Below the pieces are notes generated by a model that worked only from the letters and a program-made list of their open reading frames with translations, did not search any database and was not told the origin of the DNA. DNA of 64,000 bases, taken from NCBI RefSeq assembly GCF_003105155.1, contig NZ_QETK01000024.1, positions 18,358 to 82,357 on the forward strand, read 5' to 3'. This document shows positions 51,974-63,979 of this stretch, piece by piece. Both the position numbers and the translations under genes were made by a program. This DNA is from Pseudomonas sp. SDI (lineage in GTDB: Bacteria > Pseudomonadota > Gammaproteobacteria > Pseudomonadales > Pseudomonadaceae). How positions within the stretch are numbered: position 1 is the stretch's first letter; the number at the start of each line of letters is the position of its first letter.

Positions 51974-53191
51974 ATGACCCAGACCAACCTTCGCAGCGGC
52001 CCCGACGCCAACGGCCTGTTTGGCGCATTTGGCGGCCGCTACGTGGCAGAAACCCTGATGCCGCTGGTGCTCGACCTGGCCCGCGAATACGATGCGGCCA
52101 AGGCCGACCCGGAATTCCTCGAGCAGCTGGCCTACTTCCAGCGCGACTACATCGGCCGGCCGAACCCGCTGTACTTCGCCGAGCGCCTCACCGAACACTG
52201 CGGCGGTGCGAAGATCTTCTTCAAGCGTGAAGAACTCAACCACACCGGCGCGCACAAGGTGAACAACTGCATCGGCCAGGTGTTGCTGGCCAAGCGCATG
52301 GGCAAGAAACGCCTGATCGCCGAAACCGGCGCCGGCATGCACGGCGTGGCCACGGCCACCGTGGCCGCGCGCTTCGGTCTGCCTTGCGTGATCTACATGG
52401 GCGCCACCGACATCGAGCGCCAGCAGGCCAACGTGTTCCGCATGAAGCTGCTGGGCGCCGAGATCGTGCCGGTGACGGCCGGCACCGGCACCCTGAAAGA
52501 CGCCATGAACGAAGCGCTGCGCGACTGGGTGACCAACGTCGATGACACCTTCTACCTGATCGGTACCGTGGCCGGCCCACACCCGTACCCAGCGATGGTT
52601 CGCGACTTCCAGTCGATCATCGGCAAGGAAACCCGCGCCCAGCTGCAAGAGAAGGAAGGGCGCCTGCCCGACAGCCTGATCGCCTGTGTGGGCGGCGGCT
52701 CCAACGCCATGGGCCTGTTCCATGACTTCCTCGACGACCGCAGCGTGCAGATCATCGGCGTCGAAGCCGGTGGCCATGGCGTCGACACCGACAAGCACGC
52801 CGCCAGCCTCAACGGCGGTGTACCGGGCGTGCTGCACGGCAACCGCACCTACCTGCTGCAGGACAATGACGGCCAGATCACCGACGCCCACTCGATTTCC
52901 GCCGGCCTGGACTACCCCGGCATCGGCCCGGAACACGCCTGGTTGCATGAGATCGAGCGCGTCGAGTACGTGAGCATCACCGACGACGAAGCGCTGGCAG
53001 CGTTCCACCGCACCTGCCGCCTGGAAGGCATCATCCCGGCGCTGGAAACCTCCCACGCCTTGGCCGAAGCCATCAAGCGTGCACCGACCCTGCCCAAGGA
53101 TCACCTGATGGTGGTGTGCCTGTCCGGGCGTGGCGACAAAGACATGCAAACCGTAATGAGCCATATGGCCGCGCAGGAGAAGCAGGCATGA
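51974..53191 (+). CDS. trpB: Tryptophan synthase beta subunit
   Basis: 405 residues, PLP-dependent. The PLP Lys is in [14 protein letters not shown] (about residue 95), the catalytic Glu in [12 protein letters not shown], and the phosphate-binding loop is [10 protein letters not shown]. It condenses indole with serine. Its stop overlaps the trpA start (ATGA). Activated by TrpI. Confidence 0.97.
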   Translation: MTQTNLRSGPDANGLFGAFGGRYVAETLMPLVLDLAREYDAAKADPEFLEQLAYFQRDYIGRPNPLYFAERLTEHCGGAKIFFKREELNHTGAHKVNNCIGQVLLAKRMGKKRLIAETGAGMHGVATATVAARFGLPCVIYMGATDIERQQANVFRMKLLGAEIVPVTAGTGTLKDAMNEALRDWVTNVDDTFYLIGTVAGPHPYPAMVRDFQSIIGKETRAQLQEKEGRLPDSLIACVGGGSNAMGLFHDFLDDRSVQIIGVEAGGHGVDTDKHAASLNGGVPGVLHGNRTYLLQDNDGQITDAHSISAGLDYPGIGPEHAWLHEIERVEYVSITDDEALAAFHRTCRLEGIIPALETSHALAEAIKRAPTLPKDHLMVVCLSGRGDKDMQTVMSHMAAQEKQA

Positions 53192-54000
53192 GCCGTCTTG
53201 AACACCGTTTCGCCGCGCTGAAGGCCGAAGGCCGCGCGGCGCTGGTTACCTTCGTTACTGCCGGCGACCCCGGCTACGACGCCTCGCTGGCGATCCTCAA
53301 GGGCTTGCCGGCGGCCGGTGCCGACGTGATCGAGCTGGGCATGCCGTTCACCGACCCGATGGCCGATGGCGTAGCGATTCAGCTGGCCACCCTGCGAGCG
53401 CTGGAGGCCGGGCAGACCCTGGCGAAAACCCTGCAGATGGTCCGCGAGTTCCGGCTGGATAACCAGACCACGCCGATCGTACTGATGGGTTACTACAACC
53501 CGATCCACCGCTTTGGCGTGGAGGCCTTCGTGGCCGAGGCCAAGGAGGCCGGTGTCGATGGCTTGATCATCGTCGACCTGCCGCCGGAGCACGATGCCGA
53601 GCTGGCCAGCCCGGCGCAGGCCGCGGGCATCGACTTCATTCGCCTGACCACGCCGACCACCGACGACATGCGTCTGCCGCGGGTGCTGGAGCGCAGCTCG
53701 GGGTTTGTCTACTACGTCTCGGTGGCCGGGGTGACCGGTGCCGGTTCGGCGACCACCGAACATGTCAGCGAAGCGCTGGCGCGCCTGCGGCGGCATACCG
53801 ATCTGCCGGTGAGCGTTGGCTTCGGTATCCGTACCCCGGAGCAGGCGGCGGCGATTGCGCGACTGGCCGAGGGCGTGGTGGTGGGTTCGGCACTGGTCGA
53901 CAAGATCGCCCAGGCAGCAAACGCCGAGCAGGCCGTGGGCGACGTGCTGGAGCTGTGCTCGGCGCTGGCGCAGGGCGTGCGTGGGGCGCGCAAGGCGTGA
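53188..54000 (+). CDS. trpA: Tryptophan synthase alpha subunit
   Basis: 270 residues, TIM barrel. Catalytic residues are in [15 protein letters not shown] (Glu and Asp, about 48-62), with the loop [12 protein letters not shown] and the phosphate-binding GFGIRTPEQ. It splits indoleglycerol phosphate and passes indole to TrpB. ATG at 53188 overlaps trpB; a longer upstream frame lies within trpB. Confidence 0.97.
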   Translation: MSRLEHRFAALKAEGRAALVTFVTAGDPGYDASLAILKGLPAAGADVIELGMPFTDPMADGVAIQLATLRALEAGQTLAKTLQMVREFRLDNQTTPIVLMGYYNPIHRFGVEAFVAEAKEAGVDGLIIVDLPPEHDAELASPAQAAGIDFIRLTTPTTDDMRLPRVLERSSGFVYYVSVAGVTGAGSATTEHVSEALARLRRHTDLPVSVGFGIRTPEQAAAIARLAEGVVVGSALVDKIAQAANAEQAVGDVLELCSALAQGVRGARKA

Positions 54001-54012
54001 TAGCGCGCTGAG

Positions 54013-54039
54013 TTCATCGCCGGCCTTGCCGGCGATGAA
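54013..54039. terminator. Perfect hairpin after trpBA
   Basis: TTCATCGCCGGC pairs fully with GCCGGCGATGAA around a CTT loop, 12 bases after the trpA stop. It has no T tract but sits between convergent genes; REP-type stem of the GCCGGC class. Confidence 0.65.
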
Positions 54040-54050
54040 GCCACCACCAC

Positions 54051-54386
54051 TCAACTGAAAATCGACAGGTCCAGCGGCCGCACTGCCCCCATCCAGATGG
54101 CGTAGTCGCGGTGATCCGCCAGTTCATCCCCGGTCAACGGGTGCAGAAACACCACCAGGCCCTTGCGATACAACGCCAACCACGGCAACACCACCCCGAC
54201 CACCTCCGGCCCGAATGCCAGCTGGCAGCTCCAGTCCGGGTGTGGCCCGACCGGCTTCTGGTGCATGCGCCCCATGCTCACCGGAAACAGCGCCGCCGCC
54301 TCCTCGCACAAGGCCCGCGCCTGCGCCATGCTCGATGCATCGTAATAAACGTGGGCGTGATAGCCCTTGATCCTTTGCACCGTCAC
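54051..54386 (-). CDS. DOPA 4,5-dioxygenase family protein
   Basis: 111 residues with the family signature GYHAHVYYDASSMAQARALCEEA (about 8-30), metal-binding His candidates in HAHVYY and GPHPDWSCQL, and the final PLTGDELADHRDYAIWMG. Plant and fungal members cleave DOPA to betalamic-acid precursors; the role in bacteria is unclear. Single small gene between trpA and aroE. Confidence 0.85.
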   Translation of the reverse strand: MTVQRIKGYHAHVYYDASSMAQARALCEEAAALFPVSMGRMHQKPVGPHPDWSCQLAFGPEVVGVVLPWLALYRKGLVVFLHPLTGDELADHRDYAIWMGAVRPLDLSIFS

Positions 54387-54443
54387 GCCCTCTCAAACCA
54401 GTTGCCCCGACTATACAAGCCGCCACCGTCGTCGTCTGCCAAG

Positions 54444-54501
54444 CCCGCCCCCACAGTGGGTTGCGGTGCTCTGGTGGGAGCGTGCTCGTCCCGCGATGAG
54501 G
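54444..54501. repeat. REP pair before aroE end
   Basis: A degenerate left arm (AAGCCCGCCCCCACA) and a better right arm (GGTGGGAGCGTGCTCGTCCCGCGATGAGG) of the GGGAGCGGGCTCG type, between the DOPA-dioxygenase and aroE genes. Confidence 0.65.
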
Positions 54502-54510
54502 CCCTCGACC

Positions 54511-55335
54511 TCAGCTCCGCGCCAACTGCCGGCGTAACTCATCCAGCACCGGCCCGGTGTCCGGCCGGACCCCGCGCCAGATGAAGAACGCTTCCGCCGC
54601 CTGCTCCGCGAGCATACCCAGCCCATCCAGCACCTTGGCCGCGCCATGCTCGGTGGCCCACTGGCAGAACGGCGTCGGCGCCTTGCCGTACATCATGTCG
54701 TAGCACACCGTCACATCCGGCTGGATCAGGCTCGGCGCAATCGGTGGCAACTCGCCGGCCAGGCTCGCCGAGGTGGCATTGACGATCAGGTCCACCGGCT
54801 CTTGCAGCCAGCCGAAGCCACTGGCGGCCACCGGTCCCAGATCGGCGAATTCGCGTGCCAGTTGCTCGGCCTTTTCCACCGTGCGGTTGGCGATCACCAG
54901 CGACAGCGGCCGCTGCGCCAGCATCGGCTCCAGCACCCCACGCACCGCACCACCGGCACCCAGCAGCAAAATGCGCTTGCCGGCCAGGCTCACCCCGGCG
55001 TTGACCATCAGGTCGCGCACCAGCCCGGCGCCGTCGGTGTTGTCGCCCTGCAAGCGGCCATCGGCCAGCTTGCTCAGGGTGTTTACCGCACCCGCGCGCT
55101 GGGCGCGAGGGGTCAGGCTGTCGACCAGGCGGAATGCCTCTTCCTTGAACGGCACGGTGACGTTGGCGCCCAGGCCCTGCTTGAAGAAGCCCAGGGCACA
55201 GGGGGTGAAATCGTCCAGCGGTGCCAGCAGGGTGTCGTACTCCAGCTGCTGGCCGGTCTGGGCGGCGAACAGCCGATGGATCAGCGGCGACTTGCTGTGG
55301 CCGATCGGGTTGCCGAATACAACGTACTGGTCCAT
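54511..55335 (-). CDS. aroE: Shikimate dehydrogenase (NADP+)
   Basis: 274 residues. Shikimate-binding SKSPLIH (about 14-20), catalytic Lys in [11 protein letters not shown] (Lys about 65), NTDGAG, and the NADP-binding GAGGAVRGV and NRTVEKA. It reduces 3-dehydroshikimate to shikimate in aromatic amino acid synthesis. Placed 40 bases after hemF in the same direction; the two are probably co-transcribed. Confidence 0.96.
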   Translation of the reverse strand: MDQYVVFGNPIGHSKSPLIHRLFAAQTGQQLEYDTLLAPLDDFTPCALGFFKQGLGANVTVPFKEEAFRLVDSLTPRAQRAGAVNTLSKLADGRLQGDNTDGAGLVRDLMVNAGVSLAGKRILLLGAGGAVRGVLEPMLAQRPLSLVIANRTVEKAEQLAREFADLGPVAASGFGWLQEPVDLIVNATSASLAGELPPIAPSLIQPDVTVCYDMMYGKAPTPFCQWATEHGAAKVLDGLGMLAEQAAEAFFIWRGVRPDTGPVLDELRRQLARS

Positions 55336-55375
55336 TTCACGCACTTCCTGAAGGCAAGTTATCCACAAGGGGAGA

Positions 55376-56404
<1,029 letters not shown>

Positions 56405-56458
56405 TCAAGCAAAGGCGTCCGATAAGGGCCTTCGCGCAATCGAGAGAGGAAAGTGCAA

Positions 56459-57436
56459 ATGGCCAAGCGTATCCAGTTCAGCCAGCTAGGCGGCCCCGAG
56501 GTGCTCCAGCTGGTCGACGTCGAGCCCGTCGCCCCAGGCCCGCAGCAGGTACGCGTGCGCAATCGGGCCATCGGCCTGAACTTCATCGATACCTACTTCC
56601 GTAGCGGCGTATACATACCGCCGGCGCTACCGTCCGGGATCGGCACCGAAGGCGCCGGGGAAGTCGACGCGGTGGGCGAGGGCGTCAGCCATCTGCAGGT
56701 TGGCGACCGCGTTGCCTATGCCGGCGGGCCGCTGGGTGCCTACAGCGAACTGCACGTGCTGCCGGCGGCGAACCTGGTGAAGCTGCCCGAGCGCATCAGC
56801 TTCGAACAGGCGGCGGCAGTGATGCTCAAGGGCCTGACCGTGCAGTACCTGCTGCGCCAGACCTACGCTGTGCAGCCGGGCGAAATCATTCTGTTCCATG
56901 CCGCGGCCGGGGGCGTTGGCTCGCTGGCCTGTCAGTGGGCCAGGGCACTGGGGGCCAAGCTGATCGGCACGGTGAGTTCGCCGCAGAAGGCGGCGCGGGC
57001 CAAGGCGCTGGGCGCGTGGGAAACCATCGACTACAGCCATGAGGATGTGGCGCAGCGGGTGCTGGAGCTGACCGACGGCAAGAAGTGCCCGGTGGTGTAT
57101 GACGGCGTGGGTCAGGACACCTGGCTGACCTCGCTGGACTGTCTGGCACCGCGCGGCCTGATGGTGAGCTTCGGCAATGCGTCGGGGCCGGTGACCGGGG
57201 TGAACCTCGGCGTGCTGGCGCAGAAGGGCTCGCTGTATGTCACCCGGCCGACGCTGGCCAGCTACGCGAACAACGCGCAGAACACCCAGGCGATGGCCGA
57301 TGAACTGTTTGCGATGATCGCCAGTGGCAAGCTGGTGGTGGATATCCAGCAGACGTATCCACTGAGCGAAGCGGCCCGGGCGCAGACCGAGCTGTCGGCG
57401 CGGCGGACGGTGGGGTCTACGGTGCTGCTACCGTGA
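56459..57436 (+). CDS. qor: NADPH:quinone reductase (zeta-crystallin-like MDR)
   Basis: 325 residues of the zinc-free medium-chain dehydrogenase/reductase group. The substrate-binding N-terminal part has the family signature NFIDTYFRSGVY. The Rossmann domain shows AAAGGVGSLACQWARALGAKLIGT (about 150-170) and quinone-reductase VVYDGVGQDTW. No zinc-ligand cysteines. ATG at 56459 has GAGGA nine bases before it; a GTG two codons upstream is also possible. Confidence 0.93.
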   Translation: MAKRIQFSQLGGPEVLQLVDVEPVAPGPQQVRVRNRAIGLNFIDTYFRSGVYIPPALPSGIGTEGAGEVDAVGEGVSHLQVGDRVAYAGGPLGAYSELHVLPAANLVKLPERISFEQAAAVMLKGLTVQYLLRQTYAVQPGEIILFHAAAGGVGSLACQWARALGAKLIGTVSSPQKAARAKALGAWETIDYSHEDVAQRVLELTDGKKCPVVYDGVGQDTWLTSLDCLAPRGLMVSFGNASGPVTGVNLGVLAQKGSLYVTRPTLASYANNAQNTQAMADELFAMIASGKLVVDIQQTYPLSEAARAQTELSARRTVGSTVLLP

Positions 57437-57451
57437 GATAGGTAGGGAATT

Positions 57452-57517
57452 CATCGCGGAGCCCGCTCCCACAGGAAATCACGGTGCCGTTGTGGGAGCG
57501 GGCTCGTCCCGCGATAA
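57452..57517. repeat. REP pair after qor
   Basis: TCATCGCGGAGCCCGCTCCC and inverted GGGAGCGGGCTCGTCCCGCGA about 20 bases later, between the convergent qor and tsaC genes. Confidence 0.8.
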
Positions 57518-57531
57518 GGCCCGCAGGGCCT

Positions 57532-58089
57532 TCAGCCCGCCCTGACAACCTCACCCGTGGCCAGGTCACGGATCACGCTAGGGTTCTTCCTCCCCCCCAG
57601 CGCCCCGCCCAGCACCAGATCAAGCTGCCCGCGGAAATACTGCTCCACGCGCAACCGGGTCTTCGCCGCCGGCCGCCCTTGCGGGTTGGCCGAGGTCGAA
57701 ATCAACGGCCCGACCAGCGCGCACAGATCGCGCACCACCGGATGATCGCTGACCCGCAGCGCCACCGTGTCATGCACCCCGGTCACCCACTCCGGCAACA
57801 GGTTCTGGTGCGGCACCAGCCAGGTATTCGGCCCCGGCCAGGTGCTGGCCATGCGGTCCATCCAGGTTTGCGGGAAATCCTCGAAAAGGAAATCGAACTG
57901 GCGGATGTTGTCGGCCACCAGGATCAGCCCTTTATCCACAGAGCGCGACTTGATCGCCAACAGCCGATCCACCGCCTCTTCATTCCACGGGTCACAGCCC
58001 AGGCCCCAGACCGCCTCGGTCGGATAGGCAATCACCGCACCTGCCCGAATTTCGCGTGCGGCTTGTTGCACACGCCAACTGTTCACCAT
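57532..58089 (-). CDS. tsaC: Threonylcarbamoyl-AMP synthase TsaC (YrdC/RimN)
   Basis: 185 residues of the YrdC fold: [35 protein letters not shown] (the K-R-x-x-x-K nucleotide-binding cluster), [11 protein letters not shown] and [13 protein letters not shown]. It makes threonylcarbamoyl-AMP for the t6A modification of ANN-decoding tRNAs. ATG at 58089 is the family start. It lies 41 bases after dprA. Confidence 0.95.
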   Translation of the reverse strand: MVNSWRVQQAAREIRAGAVIAYPTEAVWGLGCDPWNEEAVDRLLAIKSRSVDKGLILVADNIRQFDFLFEDFPQTWMDRMASTWPGPNTWLVPHQNLLPEWVTGVHDTVALRVSDHPVVRDLCALVGPLISTSANPQGRPAAKTRLRVEQYFRGQLDLVLGGALGGRKNPSVIRDLATGEVVRAG

Positions 58090-58130
58090 TTTGCTGTCAC
58101 TCCGCGTATTAAGGCTGATGAGCAGTGTAC

Positions 58131-59228
58131 TTAGCCCGGCCGGGCAAACCAACGTCCGGCTTCATTGCTGACCCGCCCCGCCAGTTCCAGCTCGGTCAAG
58201 CTGGCCAGCACCCGCGCCAGCGGCTGCCCGCTAGACCGTGCCAGGCCTTCGCTGGTCTGCGGCGCCGCCTGCAACAGCGCCAGCAACGGATGCTGTGGCA
58301 CAGGCTCAGGCGCAGACGCCAGGTGCTGCCAGCCGCGCAGGCTTTCGAGGATCTGCCCGACGTGCTCTACCAGCAGCGCACCGTCGCGGATCAGTTGATG
58401 ACAGCCCTTGGCCCCCGGATGGTGAATCGAGCCGGGAATCGCATACACCTCGCGCCCCTGTTCCGCCGCCAGCCGTGCGGTGATCAGCGAGCCGCTGGCC
58501 AGGCTCGCCTCCACCACCAGCACGCCCAGCGACAAGCCGCTGATGATGCGGTTGCGCCGCGGGAAGTTGGCCGCCTGCGGCCCGGCGTTCAGCGGAAACT
58601 CCGAGACCACCGCGCTGCCGCTTGCCGCCATGGCCTTGGCCAGCGCCTGATGCCGCTGTGGATAAAAATTTTCCAGGCCGGTGCCAAGCACGCCGACCGT
58701 CTGCCCGCCAGCGTCCAGCGCCGCCTGATGCGCCGCCCCATCGACGCCCAACGCCAGCCCGCTGGTGATGACGAAACCGGCCTGGGCGAGCGCTCGCGAA
58801 AACGCCGCGGCGGTGTCCAGCGCCGGGCGCGAGGCACGCCGGCTGCCGACAATCGCCAGCTGCGGGCGCTCCAGAATGCTCGGCTCGCCTGCCACGAACA
58901 GCAGCGGCGGCGCCCCCTCAAGTTCCGCGAGCAAGGCCGGGTAGGCGGCCTCGTCCCACATCAGTAAATGCTGGCCCGGCCGCTCTAGCCAGGCCATCGC
59001 AGCGCTGGCGCAAGCGCGCACGTCGGGGCTGCGGCGGGCCGCGCTGCTGGCCTCGGGCAGGCCCAGCGCGTGCCAGGCCGGCGCCGGCGCACTGAGCGCC
59101 GCCGAGGCGCTACCAAAGGCGTGCAGCAGCGTACGAAAACGCCGTGGGCCGACGTCGGGCAAACAGTGCAGGCGCAAGCGCGCTTCCAGTTCGGCCGGCG
59201 AGCAGGTCGGGGAAGGGGGCGTGGTCAT
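58131..59228 (-). CDS. dprA: DNA processing protein DprA (Smf)
   Basis: 365 residues. An N-terminal helix-hairpin-helix/SAM-like part ([14 protein letters not shown]) precedes the Rossmann core with [18 protein letters not shown] (about 125-142), [20 protein letters not shown] and [25 protein letters not shown]-terminal winged helix follows ([29 protein letters not shown]). It loads RecA on incoming single-stranded DNA in transformation. It starts 209 bases from the divergent def gene, and the LysM-protein gene commonly found between the two is absent. Confidence 0.94.
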   Translation of the reverse strand: MTTPPSPTCSPAELEARLRLHCLPDVGPRRFRTLLHAFGSASAALSAPAPAWHALGLPEASSAARRSPDVRACASAAMAWLERPGQHLLMWDEAAYPALLAELEGAPPLLFVAGEPSILERPQLAIVGSRRASRPALDTAAAFSRALAQAGFVITSGLALGVDGAAHQAALDAGGQTVGVLGTGLENFYPQRHQALAKAMAASGSAVVSEFPLNAGPQAANFPRRNRIISGLSLGVLVVEASLASGSLITARLAAEQGREVYAIPGSIHHPGAKGCHQLIRDGALLVEHVGQILESLRGWQHLASAPEPVPQHPLLALLQAAPQTSEGLARSSGQPLARVLASLTELELAGRVSNEAGRWFARPG

Positions 59229-59437
59229 GGGATCATCCTTGAGCGCAAATGCGTTACCCAGGCGTAACAACCTGTGGATAACTCTGTTGATAAGACTTTG
59301 ACAACCTGTCCATGAATCGCGGTCGTCGGCTATCCTTCAAACCCTAGCCAACCTTTTGGCAGGTGCCGAATGCGCCGAATCCCTTTATTATGTGCATTCA
59401 TGTTTGTTACTCATCGCACAGTGCAGCTCATACGCTT

Positions 59438-59944
59438 ATGGCTATTTTGAACATCCTCGAATTCCCGGACCCGCGCCTGCGCACCCTCGCCAAACCGGTG
59501 ACGGAAGTGGACGACGCTATCCGCAGTTTGGTCGATGACATGTTTGAAACCATGTACGAGGCCCCAGGTATCGGCCTGGCGGCAACGCAGGTCAACGTGC
59601 ACAAGCGCGTCGTGGTCATGGACCTGAGCGAAGACCGCAGCGAACCACGGGTCTTCATCAACCCCGAGCTGGAGCCCCTCACCGAGGACATGGACCAGTA
59701 CCAGGAAGGCTGCCTGTCGGTACCCGGCTTCTACGAGAACGTCGACCGCCCGGTACGGGTCAAGGTCAAGGCGCTGGATCGCGACGGCAAGCCCTACGAG
59801 CTGATCGCCGAAGGCCTGCTGGCCGTGTGCATCCAGCACGAATGCGACCACCTCAACGGCAAGTTGTTTGTCGATTACCTGTCCACGCTCAAGCGCGACC
59901 GCATCAAGAAAAAGCTGGAAAAGCAGCACCGCCAGCAAGCGTGA
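59438..59944 (+). CDS. def: Peptide deformylase
   Basis: 168 residues. All three metal-site motifs are present: GIGLAATQ (about 45-52), EGCLSVPG with the Cys ligand, and [12 protein letters not shown] with the HExxH pair. It removes the formyl group from new N-termini. The ATG at 59438 ([14 protein letters not shown]) is the family start, although no good Shine-Dalgarno is seen before it. It is followed by an intrinsic terminator-like hairpin before fmt. Confidence 0.95.
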   Translation: MAILNILEFPDPRLRTLAKPVTEVDDAIRSLVDDMFETMYEAPGIGLAATQVNVHKRVVVMDLSEDRSEPRVFINPELEPLTEDMDQYQEGCLSVPGFYENVDRPVRVKVKALDRDGKPYELIAEGLLAVCIQHECDHLNGKLFVDYLSTLKRDRIKKKLEKQHRQQA

Positions 59945-59957
59945 TCCCCTCATCCAG

Positions 59958-59983
59958 AAAGGCTTGCCCCGGCAAGCCTTTTT
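59958..59983 (+). terminator. Intrinsic terminator or attenuator between def and fmt
   Basis: AAAGGCTTGCC pairs perfectly with GGCAAGCCTTT around CC, and is followed by TTTTTCTATTT. It lies 14 bases after the def stop and 20 bases before fmt; partial read-through must feed fmt unless it has its own promoter. Confidence 0.85.
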
Positions 59984-60002
59984 CTATTTAAGCGAGAACT
60001 CC

Positions 60003-60935
60003 ATGCGCATCGTCTTCGCGGGCACCCCCGAGTTTGCCGCCGAACACCTCAAGGCCCTGCTGGCCAGCCCTTATGAAATCGTCGCGGTCTATACCCAGCC
60101 GGATCGTCCGGCCGGGCGTGGACAAAAGCTGATGCCCAGCCCGGTCAAGCAACTGGCGCTGGATAACGGCATCCCGGTGTTGCAACCGCCGACCCTGCGC
60201 AACGCCGAGGCGCAAGCCGAGCTGGCCGCACTCAAGCCGGACCTGATGGTGGTGGTGGCGTACGGCCTGATCCTGCCGCAGGTGGTGCTGGATATTCCGC
60301 GCCTGGGCTGCATCAACAGCCATGCCTCGCTGCTGCCGCGCTGGCGCGGCGCGGCGCCGATCCAGCGCGCCGTGCAAGCCGGCGACAGCGACAGCGGCGT
60401 GACCGTGATGCGCATGGAAGCGGGCCTCGACACCGGGCCGATGCTGCTCAAGGTCACGGCCCCGATCAGCGCCAGCGACACCGGTGGCAGCCTGCACGAC
60501 CGGCTGGCCGAGATGGGCCCGCCAGCAGTACTCGAAGCCATTGCCGGCCTGGCCGCCGGCACCCTGCACGGTGAGGTGCAGGACGATACCCTGGCCACCT
60601 ATGCGCACAAACTGAACAAGGATGAGGCGCGCCTCGACTGGTCGCGCCCGGCGGTGGAGCTGGAGCGCCTGATCCGCGCCTTCAACCCGTGGCCGATCTG
60701 CCACAGCACGCTGCACGGCGAAACGCTGAAAGTACTGGCCGCCTGCCTCACAGAAGGCCAGGGTGCACCGGGCGAGATCCTCTCGGCCAGCAAGGACGGC
60801 CTGATCGTTGCCTGCGGCGACCAGGCGCTGTGCCTGACCCGCCTGCAACTGCCCGGCGGCAAGGCGCTGAACTTCAGCGATCTGTTCAACAGCCGCCGCG
60901 AGAAATTCGCCAGCGGCACGGTGCTTGGCCAATGA
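60003..60935 (+). CDS. fmt: Methionyl-tRNA formyltransferase
   Basis: 310 residues. [16 protein letters not shown] at the start; folate-binding [15 protein letters not shown] (about 110-125) with the conserved Asn-His (CINSHAS) and Asp in [10 protein letters not shown]. The C-terminal OB-like tRNA-binding domain follows. It formylates initiator Met-tRNA. The stop overlaps rsmB (ATGA). Confidence 0.96.
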   Translation: MRIVFAGTPEFAAEHLKALLASPYEIVAVYTQPDRPAGRGQKLMPSPVKQLALDNGIPVLQPPTLRNAEAQAELAALKPDLMVVVAYGLILPQVVLDIPRLGCINSHASLLPRWRGAAPIQRAVQAGDSDSGVTVMRMEAGLDTGPMLLKVTAPISASDTGGSLHDRLAEMGPPAVLEAIAGLAAGTLHGEVQDDTLATYAHKLNKDEARLDWSRPAVELERLIRAFNPWPICHSTLHGETLKVLAACLTEGQGAPGEILSASKDGLIVACGDQALCLTRLQLPGGKALNFSDLFNSRREKFASGTVLGQ

Positions 60936-62242
60936 ACCCGCGTCTGGCCGCTGCCCGTGCGCTGAGCGCTGTGCTCAGTGGCAAAGCCTCGCTGAACAGC
61001 TCGCTGCCGGCGCAACTGGACAAGGTCGAGACCCGCGACCGCGGCCTCACCCAGGACCTGGCCTTTGGCACCGCGCGCTGGCAGCCACGCCTGTCGGCGC
61101 TGGCCGAGCGCCTGCTGCAAAAGCCGTTCAAGGCCGCCGATGCCGACGTCGAAGCGTTGATGCTGGTGGGCCTGTACCAGTTGCTCTACACACGCATCCC
61201 GGCCCACGCCGCCATCGGCGAAACGGTCGGTTGCGCCGACAAGCTGAAGAAGCCCTGGGCCAAGGGCCTGCTCAACGCCGTGCTGCGCCGCGCCCAACGC
61301 GAGAGCGAGGCGATCTTCGCCGAGCTGGAACGCGACCCAGTCGTGCGTACCGCGCACCCGCGCTGGTTGCAGAAAGCGCTCAAGGCGTTCTGGCCGGAGC
61401 AGTGGGAAGCCATCTGTGCAGCGAACAACGCGCACCCACCGATGATCCTGCGGGTCAACCGCCGCCATCACAGCCGCGAGGCCTACCTGCAACGGCTGGC
61501 CGCGGCCGGCATCGCGGCCCAGCCGTGCGCGTTCAGCCGCGACGGTATCGTACTCGCCGAGGCCTGCGACGTGCGCAGCCTGCCGGGCTTCGATGCAGGC
61601 TGGATCAGCGTGCAGGACGAGGCCGCGCAACTGGCCGCCGACCTGCTCGAACTGGCCCCCGGCCAGCGCGTCCTCGATGCCTGCTGCGCACCGGGCGGCA
61701 AGACCTGCCACCTGCTCGAAGCCGAAGCCGGGTTGGCCGCAGTGGTGGCCATCGACCTGGAAGCCAAGCGCCTGACCCGCGTGCGCGAGAACCTCGACCG
61801 CCTTGGCCTCGACGCCGAGCTGATCGCTTGCGACGCCCGCGACACCGCCAGTTGGTGGGACGGCAAGGGCTTCCAGCGGATCCTGCTCGACGCGCCGTGC
61901 TCGGCCACCGGCGTGATCCGCCGTCACCCGGACATCAAGCTGACCCGCCAGGCCGACGACATTACCGCGCTGGCCAGCCTGCAAGGCGAGCTGCTCGACG
62001 CCCTGTGGCCGACCCTGGAGGTGGGCGGCATGCTGCTGTACGCCACCTGTTCGACCCTGCCGACCGAAAACACCGAAGTGATCGAGGCGTTCCTCGCCCG
62101 CACCCCAGGCGCCCGTGAGCTGGACCTGGCCACTGCCGCCGGCATCCGCCAGCCGCATGGCCGCCAGCTGCTGGCGCAGGAAGGCGGGCACGATGGCTTC
62201 TATTACGCCAAGCTGATCAAGATCGCCGCCGCACGCGGCTAA
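60932..62242 (+). CDS. rsmB: 16S rRNA m5C967 methyltransferase RsmB (Sun)
   Basis: 436 residues. The N-terminal NusB-like RNA-binding domain ([14 protein letters not shown]) is followed by a SAM-dependent fold with [17 protein letters not shown] (about 240), the catalytic cysteines in [17 protein letters not shown] and [13 protein letters not shown]. It methylates C967. Start ATG 60932 overlaps fmt; longer frames lie in fmt. Confidence 0.96.
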   Translation: MNPRLAAARALSAVLSGKASLNSSLPAQLDKVETRDRGLTQDLAFGTARWQPRLSALAERLLQKPFKAADADVEALMLVGLYQLLYTRIPAHAAIGETVGCADKLKKPWAKGLLNAVLRRAQRESEAIFAELERDPVVRTAHPRWLQKALKAFWPEQWEAICAANNAHPPMILRVNRRHHSREAYLQRLAAAGIAAQPCAFSRDGIVLAEACDVRSLPGFDAGWISVQDEAAQLAADLLELAPGQRVLDACCAPGGKTCHLLEAEAGLAAVVAIDLEAKRLTRVRENLDRLGLDAELIACDARDTASWWDGKGFQRILLDAPCSATGVIRRHPDIKLTRQADDITALASLQGELLDALWPTLEVGGMLLYATCSTLPTENTEVIEAFLARTPGARELDLATAAGIRQPHGRQLLAQEGGHDGFYYAKLIKIAAARG

Positions 62243-62264
62243 TAATAAGGAAAGGGGACAGCGG

Positions 62265-63638
62265 ATGAAGATCATCATCCTGGGCGCAGGGCAGGTCGGC
62301 GGTACGCTGGCCGAGCACCTGGCCAGCGAAGCCAACGATATCACCGTGGTCGATACCGATGGCGACCGTCTGCGCGACCTCGGCGACCGCCTGGACATCC
62401 GCACCGTCCAGGGCCGTGGCTCGTTCCCGACCGTGCTGCGCCAGGCCGGCGCCGACGATGCCGACATGCTCGTGGCGGTGACCAACAGCGACGAGACCAA
62501 CATGGTTGCCTGCCAGGTTGCCTACACGCTGTTCCACACCCCGACCAAGATCGCCCGCGTGCGCGAAGCGGCCTACCTGACCCGCGCCGGACTGTTCGAC
62601 AACGAGGCGATCCCGGTCGACGTGCTGATCAGCCCCGAACAGGTGGTGACCAACTACATCAAGCGGCTGATCGAGCATCCCGGTGCGCTACAGGTCATCG
62701 ACTTTGCCGAGGGCAAGGCCCAGTTGGTGGCGGTAAAGGCCTATTACGGCGGGCCACTGGTAGGCCAGCAGCTGCGCCAGATCCGCGAGCACATGCCGAA
62801 CGTCGACACCCGCGTGGCGGCGATCTTCCGTCGTGACCGACCGATCCTGCCGCAGGGCGACACGGTGATCGAGGCCGACGACGAGGTGTTCTTCATTGCC
62901 GCCAAGGCCGACATCCGTGCAGTGATGGGTGAACTGCGCCGGCTCGATGAAACCAACAAGCGGGTGGTGATTGCCGGCGGCGGGCAAATTGGCGAGCGCC
63001 TGGCCGAGGCCATCGAAAGCCGTTATCAAGTGAAGATCATCGAGATGAACCCGGCGCGCTGCCGGCATCTGTCCGACACCCTCGACAGCACCGTGGTGCT
63101 GCAGGGCAGCGCCTCGGACCGCGACCTGATGCTGGAAGAGAACATTGCCGAAGCGGACATCTTCCTGGCGCTGACCAACGACGACGAGGCCAACATCATG
63201 TCCTCGTTGCTGGCCAAGCGCCTGGGTGCACGTAAGGTGATGACTATCATCAACAACCCGGCGTATGTCGACCTGGTGCAGGGCGGCGAGATCGACATCG
63301 CCATCAGCCCGCAGTTGGCGACCATCGGTACCTTGCTGGCGCACGTGCGGCGTGGCGACATTGTCAGCGTGCATTCGCTGCGGCGCGGCGCGGCGGAGGC
63401 GATCGAGGCGGTGGCGCATGGCGATGCGAAGTCGAGCAAGGTGGTGGGCCGGGCCATCGAGGACATCGCCTTGCCGCCGGGCACCACGATTGGCGCGATC
63501 ATTCGCGACGAGGATGTGTTGATTGCGCACGACGACACGGTGATCGAGGCGGGCGACCATGTGATCTTGTTCGTTGTGGATAAAAAGCATATTCGTGACG
63601 TCGAGAAGCTGTTCCATGTTGGCTTGAGCTTCTTCTGA
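62265..63638 (+). CDS. trkA: Trk potassium transport, NAD-binding peripheral subunit TrkA
   Basis: 457 residues in two RCK_N/RCK_C halves. NAD-binding loops are [16 protein letters not shown] at the start and [17 protein letters not shown] near 232, each followed by a TrkA_C domain ([26 protein letters not shown] and [21 protein letters not shown] [14 protein letters not shown]). Bound at the membrane it gates TrkH/TrkG K+ uptake. Good RBS (AAGGGGA) and 22 bases after rsmB. Confidence 0.96.
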   Translation: MKIIILGAGQVGGTLAEHLASEANDITVVDTDGDRLRDLGDRLDIRTVQGRGSFPTVLRQAGADDADMLVAVTNSDETNMVACQVAYTLFHTPTKIARVREAAYLTRAGLFDNEAIPVDVLISPEQVVTNYIKRLIEHPGALQVIDFAEGKAQLVAVKAYYGGPLVGQQLRQIREHMPNVDTRVAAIFRRDRPILPQGDTVIEADDEVFFIAAKADIRAVMGELRRLDETNKRVVIAGGGQIGERLAEAIESRYQVKIIEMNPARCRHLSDTLDSTVVLQGSASDRDLMLEENIAEADIFLALTNDDEANIMSSLLAKRLGARKVMTIINNPAYVDLVQGGEIDIAISPQLATIGTLLAHVRRGDIVSVHSLRRGAAEAIEAVAHGDAKSSKVVGRAIEDIALPPGTTIGAIIRDEDVLIAHDDTVIEAGDHVILFVVDKKHIRDVEKLFHVGLSFF

Positions 63639-63651
63639 GGGAGGCGGGGTG

Positions 63652-63963
63652 ATGCGCGAATCGCTGGAGAAGATGCTGGCCAAGGGTGTGGATAACGCCC
63701 TGTTGCGCTTTGGCCTGGGCAAGGCCTGGCTGGACGAGGGCGACGCCGCGCAGGCGGCGGCGCATTTGCGCCGTTGCGTGGCATTCGACCCGAAGTATTC
63801 GGCGGCGTGGAAGCTGTTGGGCAAGGCCCATCAGCAGCAGGGCGATGTGGCGGCGGCGCGGCTGGCCTGGGAGCAGGGCCTGGAGGCGGCGCAGGCGCAT
63901 GGCGACAAGCAGGCTGAGAAAGAGATGACGGTGTTTCTGAAGAAGCTCGACAAGACCACATAG
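63652..63963 (+). CDS. Small tetratricopeptide-repeat protein
   Basis: 103 residues made of about two and a half TPR units: LLRFGLGKAWLDEGDAAQAAAHLRRCVAFDP and AAWKLLGKAHQQQGDVAAARLAWEQGLEAA, plus a C-terminal capping helix. No signal peptide. It follows trkA by 13 bases; ATG at 63652 has GGGAGG before it and an adjacent GTG at 63649 is an alternative. Likely a protein-interaction module; function unknown. Confidence 0.88.
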   Translation: MRESLEKMLAKGVDNALLRFGLGKAWLDEGDAAQAAAHLRRCVAFDPKYSAAWKLLGKAHQQQGDVAAARLAWEQGLEAAQAHGDKQAEKEMTVFLKKLDKTT

Positions 63964-63979
63964 GGCTGCTTTGCAGCCC
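63963..63979 (+). terminator. Hairpin at the end of the TPR gene
   Basis: GGGCTGC pairs with GCAGCCC around TTT and overlaps the stop codon. It is directly followed by a REP arm. Confidence 0.5.

Noticed and set aside
59001..59440. Chromosomal replication origin or DnaA boxes near def/dprA
   Set aside because: Strings like TTATCCACA-type TGTGGATAA occur singly (for example near 59272), but there is no cluster or AT-rich unwinding region; oriC is expected outside the window.
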